Of a DNA stretch of 64,000 nucleotides, positions 43,738 to 54,289 are shown piece by piece. The position numbers and the translations under genes are program-made. Position 1 is the stretch's first letter; every line of letters starts with the position of its first letter. The notes below the pieces were generated by a model. That model ran no database searches and was not told the DNA's origin. It saw only the letters and a program-made list of their open reading frames with translations. The stretch is from the NCBI RefSeq assembly GCF_022682495.2, contig NC_071391.1:82748154-82812153 (forward strand), given 5' to 3'. This stretch comes from Desmodus rotundus (lineage: Eukaryota; Chordata; Mammalia; Chiroptera; Phyllostomidae).

Positions 43738-46600
43738 CTTAAGTAATGGTGGAGTGAGGAACTCTGAAAAACTCGCTCCACCTGAAAAGCAGTGAGAGCA
43801 TTAACAAAAATGGTCAAAAATCAACTTTTTCTGAACTCTAGATATTAACCAAAGCTTGCAACAATCTGGGGAGCATTTGTTTAAGAAAAATGGCTAAATC
43901 TTTTTAAGCACAGGGAGTATTAGGGCATTTTAACCTGTCCTGTTTCCATCCCCTCACCCTATCTCTGTGGGAGCCTTAGAAACCAACAGTCTCACGATGG
44001 TCGTCATGAAAACCAGCAAACTGACAGCCAGTGAAACGTAACAGAAGTGGTTTGGAGCTTTCTATAAAAGCTGCATCCTCACAGAATTGTCTTTATTTGA
44101 CCTGACTCAGAATGTGCAAACAGTCTTATTCCTAGGGCATTTGTTAAAAACAAAGAGTGGGATTTTTAAAAACATTGTAGCTGCCTGAGGCTGTGGTTCC
44201 AATTGGGACTAACCAAGAGCTGTGCAAAAAATGTAAAAGAAAAATCTTGGGAATAAGATGTTGGTTGGGGCCTTTGAAAAGCTCTGACAAATTCCTGGGA
44301 ATCTAGAAGGATGTGTATGTACAGGGCTGTGGACATACCCAAGAAAGCCCTAATCTCTCATTTCTGTCTCTGTACAGGCTGAGCTGTACAGGCGGGAAAA
44401 TAAGGCTATGGCAGAGCTGTAAACTACTTATCCAGTCAGTGAAAGTATGCCCCAAAACACACCCACAGAAGAATTTGGCAAAGTCTGGGGAACATACTGG
44501 TACAGGCATTAAAGACATCTGTGTCTATTTGTTAGCTGACTACTAAGCTAACTGAGCAGGGTCCTCAGTGGCCACAAATGATAAAGAATATAGGCCTTAC
44601 AGAATTAAATCAGATAAGTCACTAAACAAACGCTAGCAGCAGCAACAACAAAAAGTAATAACAACCAATGGGAACTGCAACAAACCCTGGGAGAGAATCT
44701 GGGTCCAGAATGGCCACATTATAATTTTTAAATGCTTTTTTTTTTTTAAATTACAAGACATACCAAAAACAGAACATATAGTCCATACACAGGAAAAAAC
44801 TCCTACCAATAGAACCTGTCCCCAAGGAAGCCCAGATGTTGGACTTACTAGACAAAGACATTAACTCAAGTATTGTAAATATGTTTAAAGAATAAAAGGA
44901 AAATATAAGAAAGACTCATAAAATAAAGAATATTAATAAAGAGATAGAGTTGATTAAAAGTACCGAAAATGTACAGTTGAAAAGTATATCTAAAATGAAA
45001 AATTTACTAGAAGGACTTAACAACAGATTTCTTAGAACTGGAAGGAGAAAGTATCAATAAACTTGAAGATATTCAATAAAGATATTAAATAAATTCAATG
45101 AAAGAAACTCAACTTGTACACTGAAAACTACAAGAGACCCAGAATAGCCAAAATGATGTTGAAACCACAACAATAAAGTTAGAGAACTTACACTTAGCAA
45201 TTTCAAAACTTAGTACAAAGCTATAGTAATCAACACAGTGTGGTATTGGCATAAAGGTAGACATATAGATCAATGGAAAAGAGTTGAGAGCTCAGAAATA
45301 AACCTGTTTATTTATAATCAACTGATTTTTGACAAGGGTGCCAGGACAATCTGAAGGGGGAAAGAATAGTCATTTCAACAAATGGTGCTGGGACAACTGA
45401 ATATCCAAATGCAAAATTATGAAATTGTACCTCTTCCTCACACTATGTCAACTCACCGTGGACCAAGAACCTAAATGTAAGAATTTAAGCTAGAAAACTC
45501 GTAGAAGAAAACATAGGTATAGATCTTCATAACCTTGAATTAGGCAACAGTTTAATAGATATAATGCCTAAAGCAAAAGCACCCAAAGGAAAAAATAGTT
45601 AAGTTGGACTTCATCAATATTAAAAACTTTTGTTCTTCAAAGGACACTTATCAAGAAAGTGCAGACAGCCCAAATAACAGAAAAAATATTTGCAAATCAT
45701 ATATTGATTAAGGCCTAGTATATAGAATATATAAAGAACACTTACAACTCAACAATAAAAAGAAAAATACCCCAATTAAAAAATGAGCAAATGGCTTGAG
45801 TACTTTCTCCAAAGAAGATATACAAATGGCCAATATATACATGAAAAGATGCTCCACACCATTAGTCATTAGGAAAATGTAAATCAAAATTACAAAGAGA
45901 TACCAATTTACAGTCTCACAATGGCTATGATGAAAATGACAGAAGATGAGTTGACAAGGATATGAGGAAATTGGAACCTTCATGTATTGCAGGTGAGAAT
46001 GTAAAATAATCCAGACACTTTGGAAAATAGTTGACATTTCTTCAAAAGATTAAACATACAGTTACTAGTATATGACCCAACAACTCTACTCCTGGGTATA
46101 GATACACAAGAGAATTAAAAACATGTCCACACAAAAACTTGTACATAAATGTTTATAGGAGCCTTATTCAAATAGCCAAGAAGTGAAATCAATCCAAATG
46201 TCCAACTCCTTAATGGATAAAAAATGTGGCATTTCCATCAATGGATTATTCAACTCTAAAAAGGAATGGAGTACTGGTAGATGCTACAACATGGATGAAC
46301 CCTGAAAACATGCTAAGCAAAAAGAAGCCAGGCACAAAAGGCTACATATAATATGATTTCACCTGTATGAAAGATCCAGAATAGGAAGATTTAATAGAAA
46401 GTGGTTGCCAGACACTGGGGGGAAAGGGAGAATGAATGGGAAGTGACTGCTAATTGGCTTGGGGCGATGGAAATGTTCTGGAATTACAAAGTAGTAATCG
46501 TTTTATAATCTTGTGAATTTACTAAAAAAACAACACTGAATTGAGTTTTACGGTTTGTGACTTACATTTCACTAAAATTTTTTCTTGATATTCTGTGTAG
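43738..46600 (+). mobile_element. Old L1 (L1M type), rearranged copy
   Basis: A 5' region (AATGGTGGAGTGAGGAACTC at 43743 onward, similar to 31755-32240) is followed from ~45110 by typical ORF2 3' sequence (TTGGCATAAAGGTAGACATA, TTCAACAAATGGTGCTGGGA, GACTTCATCAATATTAAAAA). A 3' region reaching ~46600 closes it. Much of ORF1/ORF2 is missing between the two parts, and stops are frequent. It is sense to the plus strand and lies 0.7 kb from the PLET1 start. Confidence 0.7.
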
Positions 46601-46834
46601 GCAAGTTGGGAGAGTAGGAAGAATGCAGCAGAACTTGAGTATTAGATCTGGTTTAGAATATTGGCTTTAGGAGAGTTTTAACCTACCTGAGCTTTAGTTT
46701 CTACTTCTAAAAATCTGGGCATTAATCCTAATCTTACATCTTTTTATGTATACTAAGAAAAATATTTGTAAGCTGTTCAGGGGGATATGGGGAATTGGAC
46801 ACATAGGAGGTTTATAACACACGCTAATTTATTT

Positions 46835-46899
46835 TCTCCCTCCCTCCCTCCCTCCGTTCCCCCCTTCCTTCCTTCCTTCCTTCCTTCCACCCTTCCTTC
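46835..46899 (+). repeat. (CCCT)n/(CCTT)n microsatellite
   Basis: Pure pyrimidine tract: CTCC repeats to 46855, then TTCC repeats to about 46899, in two adjoining tetranucleotide blocks. Likely length-variable. Confidence 0.93.
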
Positions 46900-46949
46900 A
46901 TAACCAGGTTCTAACAGGATCTCAAGTGATGCCTCAAATAGCAAGGGTT

Positions 46950-47640
46950 TAACTGTTGATTTGAGTAAACCAGGTTGGAACTGAATGTTGGACTAATTGG
47001 ATGAAAAAAGGGTGCTCTAATAAATCTAGCCTAAACTAACCTCCCAGTATGATATGATCATAAATTCCTAACTGGGCAGGTCATGATGGCTAGTCACACC
47101 CCAGGCAAATAACTTTTTAGTAAAAGGTTTATTTTTGCCTTAAGCAAGCCCTGTCCATTGTTTTTGAGCATCTAGTTTAACACATTTTTGAAATGCCTGT
47201 TTTTCAGACTCCTCAGAAGTATAGCCACCCTTAAGAGAGCACATAATCTTGGTAACTATCCTGTAATCCAGGCCCCTTCTTTCTTTATCCCACTCTCACG
47301 TAATCACTCTTACGTTCTCTTCTTAATTCCAACTGTATAAAAGTAACCAAAACCATTATTCTCTGGAGCATTTGAGATCTTGTTTCCCAGCATTGTTGTC
47401 AGTTTTGACTCAAATAAATTCTTTAAAAAATTCTCTACAAGTTTGGATGTATTACATCAACATTTATTTTGGTATAGCTGGCAGGATCCCAAAGAAACTC
47501 ATCCGGGACCACCGTGTGGACCCACACCCAGTGCTAGGTACCAGCAAGGATCCATTGTGCCCCAGCAGCTCTCTGTTTTGTGTCAGGTAAACTTGGGTGA
47601 GTTTGCTCTCTTGGAATCTTGGATTTCCCTGCTTTAAGTA
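46950..47640 (+). repeat. Endogenous retroviral LTR-like segment plus short internal stub
   Basis: Order of an LTR: U3-like sequence, TATAAAAG at 47336-47343, AATAAA at 47413-47418, then wording like a primer-binding leader (TTTGGTATAGCTGGCAGGAT at ~47469). The leader continues ~150 bp. No gag, pol or env sequence is seen. The outer ends are not fixed, so the family is left open. Confidence 0.4.
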
Positions 47641-47922
47641 GCAAGTTCTGACCTGCCCCCAAAACTTGCCGTTCTGTGGAGAGCTTATATGCTAAGACTA
47701 TTCATACTGTCAAAAGTCTGGTGGGCACTTGAATACCTTGTTGGTCTGTCTGGGAAGGAGAGCTTTCAGAGAGGAGAGCAGTGCATCTTCCCCAGGTTAA
47801 TACCTAAAACGAGGATTCCTGAAATTCACCAGAAATGACCATTAGTGAATACAGGGATCCTCAGTCTGAGGCGCCCCAGGTTTTTTGATCTAGTCTCCTG
47901 GGTGTGTCAAAGGCATGAAGGA

Positions 47923-48122
47923 GGCCCTGGCCAGGTAGCTCAGTTGGTTGGAGCATCGTCCCTATGTGCCAAGGTTGTGGGTTCGATTTCCAGTTGGAAC
48001 ATACAAGAAGCAGTTAATGAATGCATAAATAAGTGGAACAACAAATCGATGTTTCTCTCTTTTTCTTTCTCTCCCTCTCTCCTTATCTCCCACCCCCCCA
48101 AATCAATTAAAAAAAAAAAAAG
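47923..48122 (+). mobile_element. Ves-type SINE, complete
   Basis: Head GGCCCTGGCCAGGTAGCTCAG, A box TAGCTCAGTTGG, B box GGTTCGATTT, CT-rich body, A13 tail. Both pol III boxes are well preserved, so this is one of the more intact copies. Confidence 0.92.
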
Positions 48123-48137
48123 GTGGGAGGGATGCAA

Positions 48138-48350
48138 CATGGCCACTGTGGGGAAAAGCACATGGGCTTTAGAGTCAGAGAAGCCTCTGTTTGAATCCTG
48201 CCCCTCATGTTGTAACATTGGACTATACTTAACTAGTCTGAGCCTCAGTTCTCTTATTCATACTGCAAGGCTAATAATGCCAGCCTCGCAGGGTTGTGTC
48301 AAGGTTTAAGAGATAATGCAGGGGATATGCCTGTCACAGTAAGTGGTGGT
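48138..48350 (+). repeat. MIR SINE, nearly full length
   Basis: GGCTTTAGAGTCAGAGAAGC, GTTTGAATCCTGCCCCTCAT, CTGAGCCTCAGTTCTCTTAT, CAGGGTTGTGTCAAGGTT. Confidence 0.82.
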
Positions 48351-51300
48351 TCCTACCCACTGATTGCAGGACGCGGCACAACTCTAGGAGGAAGGACCTG
48401 GAGAATACTTACTTTCATTTGTTTGCCCACAGTGGATTCTTAAGTCAATGTGTGTTGATTTAGGAACTAACTAGGTTGTACCCTTTACCTCTTTGGTTCA
48501 GGGTGGTAGGTGTTATACTTTGGGGGATCCCGTAATGTGGATCCTTATGCTTCAGAGGACAATCTAAATGGTCAGATTTTCAGAAGATGCAGACCATCCT
48601 TCTCAATCCCTGAGGCCTTATACATTTTCAGAGAGATGACGCACCATTGTATATGACATTAGGAATTTTCAAGTTGAACTGGCTCTAGAGACCATTTTAA
48701 CTGAACTAAATAAAGAAAGATTAAACTTGTCTAAGGCTATAGACCCTCTTAGTGGCATATTTGAGGCTAGTCCGTAGCCTCTTTCCTTCTGGCTGGGTAT
48801 GCTCTTCACTGTAGTTCTACTATTTAGTTAATACATACTAGCTCAATGTAGCATCTTGGATTCAGATGAGTGAAAGTCAAGGTATAGTATATTTTAATTT
48901 TAACATGCCATGTCCATACTTTGTAGTGCATTTGGGACTCCTGCCCAGTCAATTTCCACTTTATGGAACTTGGAGTTTACTAGAAGTTTACTATTGTCAT
49001 TGTCCTTATATCTTTGCCCAAGACTTCTTGTTGATCACATCTGTGGCTTCAGTAAATCCTAAACTGTGTCAAGAGCACAGTTGGATTGGCCCAGTCTTTA
49101 CCCACAGGCACCATTTGTATGCAGTGGTAGTGGGCTCGGGCGGGGGGAGGGCATTTCGTGAGCCGCCCACGGGCACACAGTGCTAGGGGAAGTAACCCTG
49201 CTCTGTAGTCACTTGTCACCAAAGTCTAGCCTGTTGCTAGCCTTGATCAACTGCTCACTTGTTTTTATGGAACAAGAGAAGTGAGAACAAAATGTTGAGA
49301 TTTTTAAAAAGAAAGCAAACATTTATCCAATTTAATTTTTGTTTTCATATGCAGCTTTTTGACATTTTGTGAAATATCTTTTCTTTTATGAAATTATGGT
49401 GATTATAGATTACAGATAGTAGGTTCCCCCATCTGTTAATTTTTTAATGTCCTTATCTGGCAAAATGAAAAAATTGACACCCTACCTAGGTCCCTAAAAT
49501 CCAAAGTCTGGAAGCTAGTGATCCATGAGGGTTTACTTTTTTATTATAACTTCCAGAAATATCTTATGTTGCTGTAGCAAGAAGCAGTGATCGCTGGCAT
49601 CTAGGTAGAGCTGGAAAGTTGACTCAAGAAGAGTGTTCAGGGACCCCTTTCTTGTTGAGTAGAAGGTTGGATCTTTTAAACTCTTCCTTCCAATGTTAGA
49701 ATCCATGGTGCCTCCCCATGTTGGATATCAGTTCTATTCATTTTTAGACAGAAATAAAAGTGTTGAAGGGATTTAGTGGTCTGGCCAGAGAGGGGGTTGG
49801 TAGGTGAGGAAGTAAAATGAGACAAGAAGGGAAGTCAGGGCTCAGTGCTTCCCAATCCCCAAATAGATGAGGAACTAGAAAAGGTGTCCCCAGCAGAGGA
49901 AAGAGGAAGGTTTGGACACCCTCTTCCTGGGGCCGGCCAGCTAGCATGGGCTCCTTGCTGGAGAGGCAGCCACCTCCTGCCTGGGAAGTGCATTGCAGGG
50001 TGCTGAGGAGAGCTTAGCAAGCCCAGGTCAGTTACCTCTGCAAAGAGTGGCTATACTTTACAATTTCTCTGGAGGGCATACCATTTTATGAAGCAATTCA
50101 AATGCATTGCTCCTACTGTTTAACCAGACAGTTCAAGAGTGAAAAAAATATGGTATGGTTTAAGCTGTGGGGCCTGGATGGGAACTCCTAGGATTAGCTC
50201 TGTTCAGTGTGTGCTCTGACCAGAATGTAATGGGGATGCTGCTCCGAGGAAGAGTCCAGGAAATATGCTGCTCATGGAAATTCCCTTACACCCAATTCTT
50301 TAAAAGTGTAATGGTTTCCTAATATCGTACCTTACTCACATACGTCTTCAGGTAGCTTACAGAAATACAGGAGTTAAAAAGTAAGAAATTAGGATATAGA
50401 GAAAATAAAGATAGAAAGAAAAAGGTAATAAGAGGGCAGCAGGTTTGTTAATTCAGAAATGTTTGCCGAGCGTCTCTGGGGGTTTGGTGCTGCCGCAGGC
50501 ACAGGGAGAATGAGACAAACCCCTGCTCTGACGGAGTTCATGACACGCGGAGGCGCACACTTTCAAGGGGTGGGTTAATCTGTTACAACAAGGCTGCTGA
50601 AGCACAGCCCTGAATCCAGCCCATAACTTTCCCTTTTCAATAACGTTCCATTAGTTTAGTCACAGGAAGTTCCTTTAATTCATTTAATTCTCTTAGATGC
50701 TACTCACTTTAGCCATTAATCGTGAACTATGGTTTTTTTCCTTTTGTGCTGATTTGATACTATGTGGTAGCATTTAAATATTACTGTATACTGTAGCATC
50801 TGATCTTTCCTAAAAATAAAACAAATGACAGTATCTTCTCTCCTGATAACAAATAGGCTCTACTTCTAGCCTTGTATACAAATGCAATTTTATTGCTCAT
50901 GTAATTTGTGGGTATTTGAATTTCCCAACTATCTGTAGCATTGTTTTCTGAAACATTGAGAAGCACTGAGTTAAGAAATTAAAAGTTTATTCTGTGAACA
51001 TGTCCTTCAGTTGAGGATTATTACTTCAAAGATTTAAAAAAAAAATAACACAAAAAGTCTATTTTTAAATGATCATTGAAATTAAAACATAAAATCTAAA
51101 AATTCTAATGGGATTTGTGGATCCTAAGAATAGGATAGATTCCATTTGGAGATATACTGACTCGTTTAAATTATTTACAATATATTAATTAGGAGTTATT
51201 AATATGCAATTATTGTATTTTAAGAACTTGTTCAAATATTACTGTTTTATTTTTGGTGTCAGTAAAGTTATGGGGAAAATACCATAGTGCCTTTATCATG

Positions 51301-52025
51301 ACTAAATATTTGAATAATTACAATATATACTCGTAAGCCAGAGATTCTGATCTAGTCTGTGTGCAGTGAGGCCCGGTCATCAGCATCCTGAAAGCTCTTC
51401 AGGTTTGCTCAGGCGCAGCCAGGGGTGAACACCGCTCTGCCGGGTGGTGTGGGGAGAACAAAACTAAGACATTTATGCTCTCAAGGGCCTGTGAGAAGTG
51501 AGGAGAGGAAAAGGAGTGCCTGTTTCTGAGCCCTGTTGAGCCAACCCTTGCTCGATAGAGAGCTGCTTTCAGAGTTGCGGTGCTTGATCCTCATGACGGT
51601 CCTGAGCTAGGTACTACCACCCAGTCTGCAGACACTGGGATCCAGTGAGAGTAAGTGAATCGACCAAAAGCTAGTAAGTGAAGAAGCTGAGATTTCTGTC
51701 TGCTCTGTCCTGTAAAAAGCAAATGATTTTAGGACTGAACTGGAATTCAAACCCAGGTCTATCCTTTTTTGGCTCTGGACTCCTACCAGTCTATGACATT
51801 GCCCTACAAAAAAGTTCTAAGCAGAAAGTGATTGGTTCAGGAAGAACAGGAACATTATCTTGACTTTCTGATATTGGTGCTCTGGGATTTTTGTTTTGTT
51901 AATAATTCTTAGGATCTCTCATTTATTAACTATGTGTAATAGGAGTGCTGTTTTATGGTAGCTGGAAATAAGCTTTCTTGCTGTTTTACTCTGAGCAAAT
52001 AAGTACTGTTATTTTTATTTGCTTA
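48351..52025. other. Gene-free stretch
   Basis: No exon recognised. An L2-like piece is seen at ~50455-50570 and a MIR-like minus-strand piece at ~51590-51760 (GGAATTCAAACCCAGGTCT). Remaining open frames are short and domain-free. Confidence 0.45.
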
Positions 52026-52033
52026 CTCTAGAG

Positions 52034-52247
52034 CAGTAGATCCCAACTGGGGTGATTTGGTCACCCATGGGGTATTTGGCCATGCCTGGAGGGATTTTTG
52101 GTTGTCACAACTGGCAGGGAGTGCTCCTGGCATTTAGGGAGTGGAGACCAGGGGTGCAGTAAAACATCCTGCCGTGGACAGGACAGCCCCCAGGACAGAG
52201 AATTTTCCAGCCCCAAATGTCAGTGGGGCTGAGGTGGTGAAACCCTG
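52034..52247 (+). mobile_element. MER5A DNA transposon (hAT-Charlie), complete
   Basis: Starts CAGTAGATCCCAACTGGGGT and ends GGTGGTGAAACCCTG, with the characteristic TTTTTGGTTGTCACAACTGG and GGACAGGACAGCCCCC inside. A perfect 8-bp target-site duplication CTCTAGAG, the hAT length, lies at 52026-52033 and 52248-52255. Non-autonomous, no coding capacity. Confidence 0.95.
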
Positions 52248-52269
52248 CTCTAGAGGACAGGAATTGAGT

Positions 52270-52519
52270 TATGTGGTATATGGAACATGAATGGGTTTAA
52301 TAACAAGCAATAAATAGCATTTATTAAACATCCATAATATTTTGAAACTTCAGTTGGCCAGTCAGCATTATGTTCTTGGTATCACTCCTAAAGCACCATT
52401 AAAAATGATTTCTAACCTCAGAAAGCTCACACTCTAATGGGAAACCATGACTTTGAAAAGTTGAGCAGCTATGAAAAGGGAAAATTCATAGTTCAAGCGA
52501 TGAGAGGAAGATGCACACA
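52270..52519 (+). repeat. L2-like fragment (tentative)
   Basis: Wording such as CATTTATTAAACATCC followed by AACCTCAGAAAGCTCACACT is of L2 type. Degenerate. Confidence 0.45.
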
Positions 52520-52757
52520 GGGTTGTTAAGAGCAGGATCTCTGAAGTCAGGAAGACAGATCTGCTATTATCCATCCTTCCCTATTTGCTACCCACATAAC
52601 CTCAGACCAATATATTGAACTGCTCTGTTTCCTTGTCCATAAAATGGGGATAACATTAGCACCCACCTCCTAAGTTTGTTGCTTTTAATGAGATAGTACA
52701 TGTAAGGCACAATACCCAATATAGAGAAGGCACTCAATAAATGCTTGTTTTTCTTGT
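52520..52757 (+). repeat. MIR SINE, nearly full length
   Basis: GGTTGTTAAGAGCAGGATCT, CATAACCTCAGACCAATATA, CTTGTCCATAAAATGGGGAT, GCACTCAATAAATGCTTG: MIR from near the head to the 3' end. Confidence 0.82.
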
Positions 52758-54289
52758 TGTTATTATCACTGGCGAGATTCCACTGAGGTGGTGCCTGGGA
52801 GCTGCCCACACCTCCTCCAGAGGGGAATTCCAAGATGTCCAGGTTTCTGCCGGTCCTTGAGCAATGAAAGGTGAGTTAAGGCTGCAAGTGCTTCACTTGG
52901 GCTCCAGGATAGCCTGTCCTACTGGTAATGAGCCAGTTGCAGCTGAGTTGGGGTGGAGTTGGAGTTGGCTAAGGGGAAGTGGGGAAAAGGATAACATACT
53001 CCTTTTTCTTGTGAATCTTTGCAGACTGAAGGCCTTTATCACAGTCTATAGAGCAGAAACAAGATGACAAGCAGGTGTGTGAAAGTCTCCATTTGTGAAT
53101 GGAAAATATGCTTTGGAGCTGAGGCCACTCAAAGACTCCACTGCCCACCCCAACCCCTTCCCCAGGCAGGAAGTAAGCTCTCCTGTTCCAACCACCAGTT
53201 AAGGGAGGAGGTAGGTTGGCTTGGCTCCCAGAGATTCAGGTGAGGACAGAGGGTGGGGGTACTCTTGTTCTGAATACCTGCCAAATTCTCTGCTAATGAG
53301 GTCTTTCTGGCTCTTCACATTTGTCTAATAGAGAGTTTACAAGAAAAGGGCGCCCTATCTTTACCCTTTGTTATCCGTACCATAGCTGCCGTTCTCTGTG
53401 TTTTGTCAACAGAGGACGGTATTTTTACTTTTATTTCCCTGGTATTATTCCAACCCTGTGTTCTTGTGCCTTCCTTTACAGCAGTCATCTTCCAGCCTGG
53501 GAGCCCCAGAGGGAGGCGTGCAGGGGAGGGCATAATTCTGGTGCGTGCAGATTTGGGGCCTTTAGCTACATCTACATGTCCCCCTCATTGGCTGCTGTCT
53601 CAGAAGGTTCCTTTCATTCTGTGGGTTCTGGAGCTTTCCTTGGATTGGCTCGGCTCATGCCTCTGCCTCTAACTTCTTTTGTTGACTGTATTCTGTGTTT
53701 CAGGGTGTAGGGGGAAGGCTGCTGGAGGGGACTGGGAGAAGGATAAGGACCGCCCAGGACTTGGCAGCTCTTGTTCACACAGGTCCATATTTGTTTCTCT
53801 TCTAATACCCTTTGGCTGTTCCATGTCTGAACTTTCTGGAGGCTGGTTTCCAGGAGAGGAATATGTGCAGGTCTCAGAAGATAGCTATGAAGCAGCGTTG
53901 TGAGAATTTTGGGGAGCTTTGTCTGTTTTAGGCCCAGAATCTAGATTTAGTTACTGGGCAGCTCAGGCCTGGTGCTGCCAGCAGTTTTTCATACCAGGGC
54001 ACTGCTTAGAACCAGCCATGCCAGGGCCTGAAGCCCATACTTTTCTGCCCCCAGAATCTTTCCCACCTTCACTTCCCCAGATTGCTCACATACACCATCA
54101 CCTTTAGACTGGTGCCCTGGCATGCCATTCTTATCTCCATCTCTATGCTTAGCTTGTTTTCCAGGTTGTACTTGAAAGAGCGGAGGCCTTAGAGATGGTT
54201 TCAGGTTGCAGCTCTTCCAGCTGCTAGTGAGTAAACTGTTCTCTGAGTTTGAGCCTTTTCATTTTAGTACCTGTCTTACAGCCCAGCTG
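52758..54289. other. Gene-free stretch
   Basis: Several overlapping open frames (for example 53321-53710 and 53403-53672) arise because stops are rare by chance. None shows a domain, splice pattern or codon bias that I recognise. Confidence 0.4.

Noticed and set aside
46950..47640. A retroviral provirus with genes
   Set aside because: Only LTR-like and leader-like wording; no gag, pol or env sequence follows before the SINE at 47923.
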